Shown: positions 1 through 9,095 of the stretch, in pieces
Position numbering within the stretch: position 1 is the first letter of the stretch
Layout: every line of letters begins with the position of its first letter
DNA from: Gemmiger sp. An120
GTDB lineage: Bacteria > Bacillota > Clostridia > Oscillospirales > Ruminococcaceae
Direction: 5' to 3'
Assembly: GCF_002160955.1 (NCBI RefSeq)
Contig: NZ_NFLN01000006.1
Coordinates: forward strand, 62,001-126,000
Length of the DNA stretch: 64,000 nucleotides
Translations under genes and position numbers: made by a program
Notes under the pieces: generated by a model
The model's input: the letters and a program-made list of their open reading frames with translations, nothing else
Databases searched by the model: none
What the model was told of the DNA's origin: nothing

Positions 1-826
1 GCTTTTCCCGCATGGCCCGGATCTCGCCGTTTTCGCCCAGGTCCACCACGCCGTAGGGCACGGTGAAATGCTTGAAGGCGCAGACCATGGTGATGATGCT
101 TTCGCTCTCCTTGTGGCGGCGGTAGATGTCGCCGAAGTCCGCGTCGATCAGGATATCGCAGTTGGAGAGGAAAAACGGCTCGTCCAGCTTGCCTTTGAGC
201 AGGCAGAGCCCGCCGCCGGTGCCCAGCGGTTCCTCCTCGTCGATATACTCCACCTCATAGTCCTTTTCCAGGTCGTTGAAATAGGACTTGATCATGTTCT
301 TTTTGTAGTTGACCACCAGATAGAATTTGCGGCAGCCGAAATCCCGGAACCGATGGATGATGTGCTCGATGATGGGCAGTTCCCCCACCGGGATCAGGGG
401 CTTGGGCAGGATCTTGGTGTAAGGGTAGAGCCGGGTGCCCAGCCCCCCCGCCATGATGACCACCGGCAACCCGGCGGGCTTGCGGTTGTCGATGTCAAAG
501 CCGCTGGCAAACACGATGTCCAGGATATGGCCCTTTTTGTCCAGCAGCGGCAAGGCGTCGATGCCCTTTTCCTCCAGCACCGCCTTGGCGCTGCCCCGCT
601 CGGCCACCGGCAGGCTGACGGGCCGGTAGTTGGCCGCGCCGCTGACCGGGCCTTCCAGCTCGCCGCCGCGCAGGATGTACTTGCGCACGTCCCCGTCGGT
701 GAGCACCGCCTCAAGACGCCCCTCGGGGGCCACGAACAGGATGCGCTGGCCGGTTTCGTCCAGCTTTTTCATCGCCTCCAGCACGGTGGCATCGGGCTGG
801 ATATACAACTCCTCGATATGCAGCAT
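1..826 (-). CDS. CBS-domain sugar-1-phosphate nucleotidyltransferase (PtmE-like), C-terminus cut by window edge
   Basis: The first 275 residues are visible; the C-terminus lies beyond base 1. Residues 1-115 form a CBS-domain pair. Residues 123-143 hold the nucleotidyltransferase signature (MAGGLGTRL, then a PKPLIPVG segment), and GTGGGL and NCDILID follow. The layout is that of guanylyltransferases such as Campylobacter PtmE, which makes GDP-glucosamine for legionaminic acid synthesis. The link to that pathway is supported by legC just upstream and legB at the operon head, but the exact sugar and nucleotide are inferred. It starts 37 bases after legC and is the seventh gene of the minus-strand operon. 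A mannose-1-phosphate guanylyltransferase is the alternative. Confidence 0.85.
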   Translation of the reverse strand, partial: MLHIEELYIQPDATVLEAMKKLDETGQRILFVAPEGRLEAVLTDGDVRKYILRGGELEGPVSGAANYRPVSLPVAERGSAKAVLEEKGIDALPLLDKKGHILDIVFASGFDIDNRKPAGLPVVIMAGGLGTRLYPYTKILPKPLIPVGELPIIEHIIHRFRDFGCRKFYLVVNYKKNMIKSYFNDLEKDYEVEYIDEEEPLGTGGGLCLLKGKLDEPFFLSNCDILIDADFGDIYRRHKESESIITMVCAFKHFTVPYGVVDLGENGEIRAMREK

Positions 827-862
827 GGGCTGCCCCCTCTCCGGGCCCGGGGCCCGCGTTTT

Positions 863-2026
863 TTACAGCGCCAGCAGCGCGTCGATGACCCGCTGGCAAT
901 CCTCCTCGCTCAGGTTGGTGGAGCAGGGCAGGTTGACGATGTGGGCCCGGTAATCCTCGGCCTTGGCCATGGCGTAGGCCTCGTTGCGGCCATAGTCCGC
1001 CTGCTGGTGGATCAGCGCCCAGACCGGCCGGGTCTGGATGGACTGCTCGTGCAGCTTCTGGATCAGGGTATCCCGGTCATGCCGCTCGTCGGTCAGATAC
1101 AGCGAGTAGAACCACTTGTTGGGACGGGTGCAGTCTTCCCGGAAGCCCAGGATACGGTAGCCGTTGACCCCGTCCAGCGCGTCCTTGTACTGCTGCCAGC
1201 GGGCGTGCTTGTGGGCGATGAAGCCCTCCAGCTGTTCCAGCTGGGCCAGGCCCAGGGCGGCCTGCAGATTGGTCATGCGATAGTTGTAGCCCACCTCGTC
1301 GTGGAAGAACTGCAGTTCGTTGCTCTTGGCCTGGGTGGAGAGGTGCTTGGCGTGCTCGGCCCAGTCGGGATGGTTGGAGACCACCATGCCGCCCGCGCCG
1401 GTGGTGATGATCTTGTTGCCGTTGAAGCTGTACACGCCCACGTCGCCGATGGTGCCGGCCATCCTGCCCGCGAAGGGGCCGGAGGTATACCGGGTGCCCA
1501 GGGCCTCGGTGGCGTCCTCGATGAGCACCAGATTGTAGCGGCGGGCGATCTCGGTCAGGCGGGGCAGGTCGGCCATGTTGCCGAACACATGCACCGCCAC
1601 CAGCGCCCGCACCCGGGCCCCGGTGGTCTTGTTGTAGAGCGCGCCGTCCCGCATCTCGCACCGGTCGCGGCAGAATTCCTCCACTGCATCGGGGCAGATG
1701 CACAGGCTGTCGTCACAGCCGATGAACACCGGCTCGGCCCCCATGTAGCGGGTGACCGGGTTGACCGCCGCGATAAAGGTCAGGCTGGGCACGATGACCT
1801 CGTCCCCGCGCTGTATACCGGCCACCATTGCGGCCAGATGCAGCCCGGAAGAACCGCTGTTGCAGGCCACCGCCCGGGGCATGCCCACATAGTCGGCAAT
1901 GGCCTTTTCAAAATCGGCCACCTTGCTGCCGCCGGTGGAAACCCACTCGCTGACCACCGCCTCGTTGACATATTCCTTTTCGTGCCCGCCGAAGTTGGGC
2001 ACCGACAGGGGAATGAACTTTGCCAT
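863..2026 (-). CDS. legC: LegC-family PLP aminotransferase (DegT/DnrJ/EryC1/StrS)
   Basis: A 387-aa PLP-dependent sugar aminotransferase of the DegT/DnrJ/EryC1/StrS fold. Lys205 in SFNGNKIITTGAGG is the expected Schiff-base lysine, and Asp171 in IEDATEALGT should contact the PLP pyridine nitrogen. The N-terminus (PLSVPNFGGHEKEYVNEAV) is typical of LegC, which aminates the 4-keto sugar made by LegB during legionaminic or bacillosamine-type sugar synthesis. The reading frame is open further upstream, but the start at 2026 is chosen because it has an AGAGGTG ribosome site and gives the family length. legB lies at the head of the same operon, which strengthens the call. The final sugar cannot be decided from this window. 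Confidence 0.9.
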   Translation of the reverse strand: MAKFIPLSVPNFGGHEKEYVNEAVVSEWVSTGGSKVADFEKAIADYVGMPRAVACNSGSSGLHLAAMVAGIQRGDEVIVPSLTFIAAVNPVTRYMGAEPVFIGCDDSLCICPDAVEEFCRDRCEMRDGALYNKTTGARVRALVAVHVFGNMADLPRLTEIARRYNLVLIEDATEALGTRYTSGPFAGRMAGTIGDVGVYSFNGNKIITTGAGGMVVSNHPDWAEHAKHLSTQAKSNELQFFHDEVGYNYRMTNLQAALGLAQLEQLEGFIAHKHARWQQYKDALDGVNGYRILGFREDCTRPNKWFYSLYLTDERHDRDTLIQKLHEQSIQTRPVWALIHQQADYGRNEAYAMAKAEDYRAHIVNLPCSTNLSEEDCQRVIDALLAL

Positions 2027-2080
2027 AGCAAAACACCTCTTTAACTCTATGGGCCGGCCTTGCCGCCGGTCGTACCAAAA

Positions 2081-2097
2081 GCGGAGAAATTCTCCGC
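2081..2097. repeat. 17-bp palindrome upstream of legC
   Basis: Perfect inverted repeat GCGGAGAA-a-TTCTCCGC in the 80-bp gap between legC and the next gene upstream. It has no T-run on either side, so it could be an mRNA processing or stability hairpin or a protein site. Function unknown. Confidence 0.4.
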
Positions 2098-2106
2098 CCG
2101 GTTTGC

Positions 2107-2751
2107 TTATTGTTTGCGGCGGCGCACAAAGCGCACGCCGTCCCACAGCCAGCGGATCGCCGCCGCCGCGAGACCCGGCCATACCAGATAGCCGAACAGC
2201 CCGCTCCAGCCCGGATTGAAGGCGGCGTACCAGGGCGCGTCCACGTTCAACGTCAGGGTCAGACCGGTCAGGGTGATGGCGCCCTGTTCCTCGGCCGGGC
2301 TGCAGGGGTCCAGGCGCAGCGCCGCGATGGAGCCGGCCGGCAGGCGGAACAGATAGCTGCCGTCGTCCTGCTTCTGGCCGAACACCCGTTTGCCGCTGCT
2401 GAAAGGCTCGTCCGCCCGGGTGGTGTAGTAGAGGCACACCTCCCGGGGGGTCTGGCTGAACTGCGCCTGCATAAGCAGGGTGCGGGCCATCTGCCCATCG
2501 GTATTGCGCCAGATCAGCTGGGGGTCGCCGCCGGTGGTGACCCAGTCCCCGCTTTCATCCGGGGCGATGTCCACCTGTTCCAGGGTGGCCGGGTCCAGAT
2601 CGGTCTGGGCCAGACGGCCGCCGGCGCGGCCTGCAGCCTCCCAGCCCAGCACGGCCAGGCCGCTGCCCAGCCAGAATATCAGCGCCAGCCCGTAGCAGAC
2701 CAGCGGGATGGGCGCGGGTAAACGGCGCGCCCAGCACTGCAAACGCTTCAT
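2107..2751 (-). CDS. Membrane-anchored accessory protein, second copy of a duplicated module
   Basis: A 214-aa protein of unknown function. It has an N-terminal membrane segment (about residues 15-38), an extracytoplasmic beta-rich domain and a second membrane segment near residues 180-200, ending in a basic tail. The middle (GDPQLIW ... VCLYYTT ... FRLPAGSIAALRLDP) matches the protein at 4744-5343 (DPQLYW ... VTLYYRT ... FDLGGVEVTGLRLDP), so the two are paralogues. The gene overlaps the upstream membrane protein by 4 bp, so the pair is translationally coupled. It may bind or present a glycan for its polytopic partner, but that is inference. Confidence 0.75.
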   Translation of the reverse strand: MKRLQCWARRLPAPIPLVCYGLALIFWLGSGLAVLGWEAAGRAGGRLAQTDLDPATLEQVDIAPDESGDWVTTGGDPQLIWRNTDGQMARTLLMQAQFSQTPREVCLYYTTRADEPFSSGKRVFGQKQDDGSYLFRLPAGSIAALRLDPCSPAEEQGAITLTGLTLTLNVDAPWYAAFNPGWSGLFGYLVWPGLAAAAIRWLWDGVRFVRRRKQ

Positions 2752-4730
2752 CGGGGCACCTCCATTTCCACCGGCTGCCAGCCGCCTTCGGTCACCCGGT
2801 AGAGCAGGGTGTCCTCCGCGCCGGCCAGCCCGTCGGCAAACAGGCTGCCGTAGCTTTGCACAAAGATCTCGTCCACCGCATCCACCAGGATGTAGGCGCA
2901 GCCGCTCTCCTCCACCAGTGTGCGGAACTCCTCCAGGGTGTAGGGGTGGTAGTACAGGTTACCGTTGTCCAGCTCGGGCAGACCGAAGGTGCCGCCGCCG
3001 CCACCGCCGCCGTCAATGTCGCCGCTGTAATCCAGGATCAGCGGCAGCAGGTCGCAGCTGTAGCTGAACCAGCGCAGGCCGTTGTCCCCCTGACTGACAA
3101 AGAAGATACGGCTGCCCGGTTCCACCGTTTCGGCCACCGCGTCGGCCTTGCGCTGGATCAGGTTCTGGTCGTCAAACTCCGCCTGGCTGAAACCCAGCAC
3201 GCTGTACTGGGGCAGGATGAACTGATTGGTACGCAGCAGCATGCCGCCGCCCAGCGCCAGCACCAGGGCGCCCGCCGCCAGGCCGCGCCATTGGGGGGCG
3301 GGGTGGCTTTGGGCCGCCGCCAGCAGCCAGGCCAGGGCAATCAGGAACAGGCCGATATAGTAGGGATAGATATAGCGGTTGTAGTCCACAAGGCCGACGC
3401 ACTGCTCTTCCCGGAAGATAAAGGCGTAGCTGAGCCGCAGCACAAAGTTGTAGCCCACAAAGCCCGCCAGACCCACCGCCAGCAGCACGCCGCCCCGGGC
3501 CCGCAGCCGGGCGCCCTTCGCCAGCAGGATGCCCGCCAGAAACAGCGCCACGATCAGGCCCAGCACCACAACGCCCGGCCCCAGCATGGACAGTTCATCC
3601 TTGAAAAAGGCGCTGACCATGTCCTGCCCGGCCTGCACAAAACGCCAGCGGCGTTCCTCGTAGTAGTCCGCCACCGGCAGCCCCAGCAGCATCTTAACGC
3701 CGTTGATCACCACCGAGGGCAGGCTCTGGCTGGTGACACCCATGCCGCCTTCGGCGGCGTTGAGGGCAGCCAGACCGGCGATATACCGGCTCCAGGCCAG
3801 GTAGGCCGCCAGCGGAGCAGCACAGGTGAGGGCGGAGAAGCCCAGCCGGCGGGGCCAGCCCTTGCGGAAGGGCCCCGCATCCGGGAAGAAGAACCAGTCG
3901 GCGGCGGCCATGCCCGCGGCCACCAGCATCACCGGGAACAGGTTATCCTTGGCCAGGGCGGCAAAGGCCAGCACCGGCACTACCGGCCAGCGGGGGCCGT
4001 CGGCGGCGCGCAGGGCCAGCCACAGGGCCACCGCCCCGCCGAACAGCACACCGGCGGGGATATCGCCGTAGCTGTTCATGTAGACCTTGCTCAAAAAGAT
4101 GGTGCGGTTGTAGGTGGTGAAGAACCAGGGCGCGCACCAGCAGGCCACCGCCGCCGGCACCGCCAGGGCGTATTTTTTCCAGTCCAGCCGCCCCAGCACC
4201 GCCGCAAAGCAGGCAAACAGCAGCCAGTCGTACCCCACGTAGACTTTCCAGTAGGCGAACCTGCCCAGGAACTGGGCAAAGTACCCCATCAGGATCAGGC
4301 TGGGGGTCTGGGTGGCCTGCCAGGGGGTGCCGGTCTCACCCACGGTATACAGGGCATCGTTGGCCTTGGTCAGCTTGGCCGCAGTGGCCCAGAGGGAATA
4401 CTCGTCAAAATCGGTGGGGATGGGCTGGCGCACAGCAAAGTAGACCGTGACCCCCAGCGCCATCATCAGAAACAGCACAAGGCCGGGGGTCGGCAGCTGC
4501 CGCCAGCTCTCCCGCCGGCGCACCAGCGCCCAGCCGCCCAGACCCCAGCAGGCCAGGTACAGTGTCCAGCCGCCTACGGCCAGCGCCCCGGCCATGCCCC
4601 AGGCGGCCAGCCACAGGCCCGCCAGGCTCAGCGAGGTGAGCGGCCCCAGCGCGGCGGGCAGCCGGGCGTACAGGGTAAGGAAAGCCGTCAGGCCCAGCAC
4701 GGCCAGCAAAGCCAGCAATACATCCCACAT
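2748..4730 (-). CDS. Polytopic membrane protein, glycosyltransferase-C-like, second copy
   Basis: A 660-aa protein with about a dozen hydrophobic segments, then a soluble C-terminal domain from about residue 530. The conserved PIPTDFDEYSLWATAAK segment after the third hydrophobic block (aspartates in the first extracytoplasmic loop) recalls GT-C glycosyltransferases and DUF2142-type proteins that use lipid-linked sugars. It is a paralogue of the protein at 5340-7322: both have the same length, the same loop (TQWDEFTLWGSACK in the other copy) and similar ends (YILVDAVDEIFVQSYGSLF versus YILVDWTDEYFCEEFSSLF). The start at 4730 has an AAGGAG site. It probably transfers or polymerises the surface glycan whose sugars are made by the flanking leg genes (inferred). 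Confidence 0.75.
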   Translation of the reverse strand: MWDVLLALLAVLGLTAFLTLYARLPAALGPLTSLSLAGLWLAAWGMAGALAVGGWTLYLACWGLGGWALVRRRESWRQLPTPGLVLFLMMALGVTVYFAVRQPIPTDFDEYSLWATAAKLTKANDALYTVGETGTPWQATQTPSLILMGYFAQFLGRFAYWKVYVGYDWLLFACFAAVLGRLDWKKYALAVPAAVACWCAPWFFTTYNRTIFLSKVYMNSYGDIPAGVLFGGAVALWLALRAADGPRWPVVPVLAFAALAKDNLFPVMLVAAGMAAADWFFFPDAGPFRKGWPRRLGFSALTCAAPLAAYLAWSRYIAGLAALNAAEGGMGVTSQSLPSVVINGVKMLLGLPVADYYEERRWRFVQAGQDMVSAFFKDELSMLGPGVVVLGLIVALFLAGILLAKGARLRARGGVLLAVGLAGFVGYNFVLRLSYAFIFREEQCVGLVDYNRYIYPYYIGLFLIALAWLLAAAQSHPAPQWRGLAAGALVLALGGGMLLRTNQFILPQYSVLGFSQAEFDDQNLIQRKADAVAETVEPGSRIFFVSQGDNGLRWFSYSCDLLPLILDYSGDIDGGGGGGGTFGLPELDNGNLYYHPYTLEEFRTLVEESGCAYILVDAVDEIFVQSYGSLFADGLAGAEDTLLYRVTEGGWQPVEMEVPR

Positions 4731-4743
4731 ACGGTGTGTCTCC

Positions 4744-5343
4744 TTAGCGTCGTTTTTTGTCCAGCGGGACGGCCAGTTCGGTCAGTTCCCCCGCCAGGGC
4801 GGCCAGCAGCAGCGGCGCTGCCGCCAGCACCAGCAGCGTGCCCGCGTCCGGGATCAATCGCTGCCACAAGGGTTCGGCCGGGTTGAGGGTCACGGCAGAC
4901 AGGCAGCTGGTCACGCCGCCCTCGCTGTCCGGGTCCAGCCGCAGGCCGGTGACCTCCACCCCTCCCAGGTCAAACTGCCATACACCGGGGGCGGTCTGGT
5001 CGGCCCAGACCTTCTGTGTCTCGGAATAATCGGTCTGCCCCTCGGTGCGGTAGTACAGGGTCACCCCGCCGGAGGGCCGGTCCTGGGTCATCTGCACCTG
5101 CACCGTATCCACCCGGGCCGTGCCCTCCCAGTACAGCTGGGGGTCGGCGTCGGTGGAGGTAAAGGTCACCGAACCGGCCGGGGCATCGGCGGCAGGTTCA
5201 GTCTCCACCGCGCCCACCTGGGTGAACCCGGCAGGGTCGATGGAGGCGGGCTGCCCCGCCTGCACAGCCCCCAGCGCCGCGGCGGCCAGCCAGAGCACCA
5301 GCGCCGCCGCATAGAAAAAGGCAAGCCAGCGTTTGGTCGTCAT
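4744..5343 (-). CDS. Membrane-anchored accessory protein, first copy of the duplicated module
   Basis: A 199-aa protein with an N-terminal membrane helix (about residues 5-27), an extracytoplasmic beta-rich domain rich in Thr, Asp and Gly, and a C-terminal membrane helix before a KKRR tail. Its domain matches the 214-aa protein at 2107-2751. The start overlaps the stop of the 660-aa membrane gene by 4 bp (ATGA), the same coupling as in the other copy. I do not recognise a named family. The constant pairing with a GT-C-like protein suggests an obligate partner. Confidence 0.72.
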   Translation of the reverse strand: MTTKRWLAFFYAAALVLWLAAAALGAVQAGQPASIDPAGFTQVGAVETEPAADAPAGSVTFTSTDADPQLYWEGTARVDTVQVQMTQDRPSGGVTLYYRTEGQTDYSETQKVWADQTAPGVWQFDLGGVEVTGLRLDPDSEGGVTSCLSAVTLNPAEPLWQRLIPDAGTLLVLAAAPLLLAALAGELTELAVPLDKKRR

Positions 5344-7322
5344 GCCTCGTCACCTCCCGCCACCAGGGTCATACGGGCGCCGCCGTCCTCGATCTTGAAC
5401 AGCAGCGGGTCGTGGGTGGTGCCCAGCGGAATGGGCGCGTCAAACAGGGAGGAAAACTCCTCGCAGAAATACTCGTCGGTCCAGTCTACCAGGATGTAGT
5501 CGTACTCCGCCTCCTGCAGGAAAGCCACCAGGCCGTCCCGGGAGCAGACCGTCTCGAACTCGTTGGCATCAGAGAAATAGGGCAGCAGGGTCATACCGGT
5601 AGTGGGCCAGCGGTTGTCCCGCGCATCGCCGAAGCTGGTGCCGCCGAAGCCGTTGGCGATGGTGGCATGCAGCTCGTAGCCATAGTAGTACCAGCGGGAC
5701 ACATCGTCCCCCTGGCAGATCAGCAGCACTTCATCGTCCCAGTCCAGATAGTCGTTGACGGTGGCGGCACGGGCCTTGATCTCCTGCCGGGCGTCGTACA
5801 GGCTGGAGGGATAGTTCCAGAAGCCGGTGCGGGGCCCGCGCCACAGGCAGACCGCCACCAGCGCCGCGGCCGCGCCGCAGACCCCCAACCGGGCCAGGGC
5901 GGCCCGGCCTTTTTCTTCCCGGCAGGCCAGCGCCAGCAGGCCCAGGCTGGCCAGGGTCATGCCAATGTGCACCGATCCCAGATAGCGGGCGTAATCCTTG
6001 AGCTGATAGGCTTCAATATCCGCAAAGTTGTACACATACAGGAACAGATGGAACACCCAGAACGCGGCCAGCCCGATCCACAGCCCGGCGCTGATCCACA
6101 GCACCCGGCGGCGGGCGGCGCCCGGCGCGGCGCAGAAGGCCGCGGCGCCCTGGGCCACCAGCGCGGCGGCCATGGCCACCACACCCGGCCCCAGCAGACA
6201 GACCGGCAGGGTAAAGGGCGCTTTGAGCATCAGCGCCAGGATGGCGGAGAACTTTTCGGTGCGGCCGATGCCCAGCAGCTGGGCCAGACCGCCCAGCAGC
6301 ACGGTGGCGTAGCCCACGCTCTCCCCTTCGCCGCCCACGGCGTTTTTATCCACGCCGCTGGCCTGCATCACATAGACGCTCCAGAGCACAAAGGCCCCGG
6401 CGATGAGCACCGCCGCCACCAGCGCCTGCCCGGCGGTGGTGAACACCCGGCGCAGACGCACCGGTTTTTGCCCGAACGCCCGGGCCAGCGCCATCACCAG
6501 CACCGCCACCAGGGCGTAGGCCAGGCCGATGTCCTTGATGAGGGTGAGAAAAACGAGCACAAGCCCGCACCCGGCCAGCCCGGCGGGAGAATCGCCGGCA
6601 GCCAGATACAGGCAGACTGCGCCGCCGAACACAAAGGCCAGTGCCAGATCGCCCATGGCGGACTGGTACACCTGACTCACCGCGCCCGGCTGGTATACGG
6701 AGAAGAAGAACGGCAGGCTGACCACGGCGGCAAAGGCGAGCACCGCGCTGCGCCAGCCGCGCCCGGCCAGGCTGGCGGCCAGGGCCGCCACCGCCATATA
6801 CAGGGTATCGTAGGCGGCAAACACCGCCCATTCGGCAAAACCGGGGGCGGCAAACTGGAACAGGTAGCTCAGCAGCATCATGCCGGGCAGGCTGCCCCGC
6901 CCCGCCAGATAGCCCCGGGCCGCCGGGAACAGCACGTCCTGTTCGCAGACCATCTTGCAGGCGCTGCCCCAGAGGGTAAACTCGTCCCACTGGGTGAACA
7001 GGGGCTGCCGCACCGCAAACAGAAGCCAGAACGCCAGCGAACCGGCCACAAACAGCCCGAACGCCGGGCTCTGGGCCCGGCGCATCAGCGCGGGCAGACC
7101 GGCCCCCAGCGCGGCAAATACGGTCAGGCCCGCCATGGCCGCCAGCCACAGCCAGGCGGCGGGCAGCAGCAGCCCCGCCATACCGCCCAGGCACAGCCAG
7201 ATCACCGACCCGACCAGTACCGGCAGCGCCAGCAGGGCAGGATCTTTATCCAGCAGTTCGGCCGCTGCCAGGCTGCCGCAGGCCAGGGCCGCCAGCACCA
7301 AAAGGCCGCAGAGAAGCGTCAT
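5340..7322 (-). CDS. Polytopic membrane protein, glycosyltransferase-C-like, first copy
   Basis: A 660-aa integral membrane protein with roughly 12 hydrophobic segments and a soluble C-terminal domain. An upstream in-frame ATG exists at 7340, but it lacks a ribosome site; the ATG at 7322 follows AAAGGAG by 6 bases and gives exactly the length of the paralogue at 2748-4730. The loop TQWDEFTLWGSACK carries the acidic pair seen in GT-C-type lipid-linked sugar transferases. No family name can be given with certainty. It sits between the DUF2142 gene and its accessory partner, and a role in glycan transfer or polymerisation is inferred from the leg genes. Confidence 0.75.
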   Translation of the reverse strand: MTLLCGLLVLAALACGSLAAAELLDKDPALLALPVLVGSVIWLCLGGMAGLLLPAAWLWLAAMAGLTVFAALGAGLPALMRRAQSPAFGLFVAGSLAFWLLFAVRQPLFTQWDEFTLWGSACKMVCEQDVLFPAARGYLAGRGSLPGMMLLSYLFQFAAPGFAEWAVFAAYDTLYMAVAALAASLAGRGWRSAVLAFAAVVSLPFFFSVYQPGAVSQVYQSAMGDLALAFVFGGAVCLYLAAGDSPAGLAGCGLVLVFLTLIKDIGLAYALVAVLVMALARAFGQKPVRLRRVFTTAGQALVAAVLIAGAFVLWSVYVMQASGVDKNAVGGEGESVGYATVLLGGLAQLLGIGRTEKFSAILALMLKAPFTLPVCLLGPGVVAMAAALVAQGAAAFCAAPGAARRRVLWISAGLWIGLAAFWVFHLFLYVYNFADIEAYQLKDYARYLGSVHIGMTLASLGLLALACREEKGRAALARLGVCGAAAALVAVCLWRGPRTGFWNYPSSLYDARQEIKARAATVNDYLDWDDEVLLICQGDDVSRWYYYGYELHATIANGFGGTSFGDARDNRWPTTGMTLLPYFSDANEFETVCSRDGLVAFLQEAEYDYILVDWTDEYFCEEFSSLFDAPIPLGTTHDPLLFKIEDGGARMTLVAGGDEA

Positions 7323-7367
7323 AGGCGTCTCCTTTCCCATAGAACCCGGGCCGCGCCCGGGATTTGC

Positions 7368-9029
7368 TTACAGATAGATGGTGTACACCGGCCCGATGAA
7401 CCAGTGCTGGAACAGCAGCACCGCCCCCAGCACCGCCGTGCCTCCGGCGGTGACCAGGGCCACGTTCAGGGCCTTGCCGGTACCGGCCAGCTTGGGCTCC
7501 AGCACATGGCTGAGCAGCGCCGCCACCAATACCAGCAGCATCAGGAACACCGGCAGGAAGTACCGGGCCTGCAGCCCGATCACCCGCACCATGCCCACGG
7601 GGGTGTAGGTGATATACATGGCGGTCATGGCGCCGGCGATGTACACCACGCCGAGGGCCCCCAGCCCGGCGGCGGGCAGCGGACGCAGGCTGCTTTTTTC
7701 ATGCACCGACAGCGCCGCGCAGAACAGCAGCACCGCCGGGCACAGGATATTCAGCAGCGGGATGGGCAGGTCCAGCGACCCGAACACACCCAGCTGGCCG
7801 ATGAAGAATTCGTTCTCGTACAGGGTGCCGAACAGCACCGCGATATACCGCAGCGGATTGGACAGGATGAAAGCCAGCTGCGGCAGCTGCTCCACCCCTT
7901 CGATCATCCGCTCGATGGTGCCATAATTGTGCCGGAACGCCACCCCGTACCACTCGATGAACCGGGTGACCACCACCGCCCCGACCAGACCGGCCAGCGC
8001 CACCTGCCATTTTTTCCAGCGGGTCTTCCAGGCCCGGCGGGGCAAAATCAGCGGCAGCACGATCCACAGCAGGTTGATATAGGGCTTGGCCACGTTCATG
8101 AGCACAAAGGCCGCGAAGAAAGCGTATACGTCCCGGTCCCGGATCTCGTCCCGGCAGTAGTAGCTGGCTACCAGGTAGTAAAATCCCAGCAAAGTGGCAT
8201 CGTAGCTTAAGGACGCGGCCATATACAGGCTCAGCGGCAGCAGCATCACGCCCAGGAACACCGGCTGGTACCGGCGGCAGCCCCGCAGGGCCAGCCAGCA
8301 CAGCAGGGTGTAGCAGGCAAGGTTCGCCAGCCGCCCGGCGTACAGGCAGCCCAGCGCCCCCAGCCCCACAAGCCGGGCCAGCACCATGCCCAGCGCCTGG
8401 GGCACAAAGGGCAGGATCATCAGGCTGATGGGCTCGGTGACCTTTTCTTTTGCGGGCTCACCGCTCAGGTACTGGGCAAAGCTGTCCGCCACCGAGAGCA
8501 CTTCCCCGTCCTCGCCCCACTGTTTCAGGGCGTAGCCGGAGGAATCGTAGGGCGCCTCGGCCCCCTGGGAGTTTTCGCCCCAGCCCACGCTGGTGTGGGC
8601 GTTGACCCAGGCGCCGGGGAAGGCCGCCAGCAGCCGGTCCACGTCCTCGGGGTAGCCCCGGTCGGCGTCAAAATCCAGCCGGCCCAGGCTGATGGCGTAG
8701 CTGCGCAGGTAATGGTCGGTCTCGTCGGGGGCCTGCAGGGGCGGGTTGGCAAAGCAGAACAGCGCCCCGCACACAAAGATGCAGACGGCGGCCCGCCCGG
8801 CGAAGCTGCGGCCCAGCCGCACCGCCAGGAACACCGCCAGATAGAGCGCCCAGGCCACCGTGCAGGCCAGCAGGGTGAACAGGCCGGCGGCCATCCGATC
8901 AAAGGAGTAGAACACCCGCCAGTAGTACACCAGGCCCACGGCCAGCGCCGTGACCGGCGCAAGGCCGAGCAGCCAGCCGGCCCAGGCGGGCAGCCGGGGC
9001 AGGCGGCGGGGAGAAGTTCGTTCGTTCAT
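7368..9029 (-). CDS. DUF2142-family polytopic membrane protein
   Basis: A 553-aa membrane protein. After two N-terminal helices it carries ANPPLQAPDETDHYLRSYAISLG (near residues 105-127), the pattern I associate with DUF2142 proteins, which are GT-C-like membrane enzymes common in surface-polysaccharide loci. About ten further hydrophobic segments follow, ending in VYTIYL. The start ATG at 9029 follows GCGAGG. It lies directly downstream of legB, separated by a hairpin at 9053-9085, and leads into the duplicated membrane-protein modules. Substrate unknown; sugar transfer to a lipid or polymer outside the membrane is inferred. Confidence 0.75.
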   Translation of the reverse strand: MNERTSPRRLPRLPAWAGWLLGLAPVTALAVGLVYYWRVFYSFDRMAAGLFTLLACTVAWALYLAVFLAVRLGRSFAGRAAVCIFVCGALFCFANPPLQAPDETDHYLRSYAISLGRLDFDADRGYPEDVDRLLAAFPGAWVNAHTSVGWGENSQGAEAPYDSSGYALKQWGEDGEVLSVADSFAQYLSGEPAKEKVTEPISLMILPFVPQALGMVLARLVGLGALGCLYAGRLANLACYTLLCWLALRGCRRYQPVFLGVMLLPLSLYMAASLSYDATLLGFYYLVASYYCRDEIRDRDVYAFFAAFVLMNVAKPYINLLWIVLPLILPRRAWKTRWKKWQVALAGLVGAVVVTRFIEWYGVAFRHNYGTIERMIEGVEQLPQLAFILSNPLRYIAVLFGTLYENEFFIGQLGVFGSLDLPIPLLNILCPAVLLFCAALSVHEKSSLRPLPAAGLGALGVVYIAGAMTAMYITYTPVGMVRVIGLQARYFLPVFLMLLVLVAALLSHVLEPKLAGTGKALNVALVTAGGTAVLGAVLLFQHWFIGPVYTIYL

Positions 9030-9052
9030 GAAAACCTCGCAAAACAGGCAAA

Positions 9053-9085
9053 GGCCCGGCGTTTCCGATGCGGAGAAGCCGGGCC
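9053..9085 (-). terminator. Hairpin between legB and the downstream operon genes
   Basis: Arms GGCCCGGC and GCCGGGCC with an inner CCG/CGG pairing, 10 bases after the legB stop on the minus strand and followed by TTTGCCTGTTTT. The weak T-run suggests partial termination, lowering expression of the membrane genes relative to legB, or a processing site. Confidence 0.45.
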
Positions 9086-9095
9086 CGGCCAGGAT

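Noticed and set aside
68-2044. A 658-aa plus-strand frame over the nucleotidyltransferase and legC
   Set aside because: The minus strand carries full catalytic motifs; the plus frame has none.
5412-8210. A 932-aa open frame antisense to the membrane-protein genes
   Set aside because: It is Gln/His/Gly-rich, has no domain and lies opposite clear genes; a by-product of high GC content.
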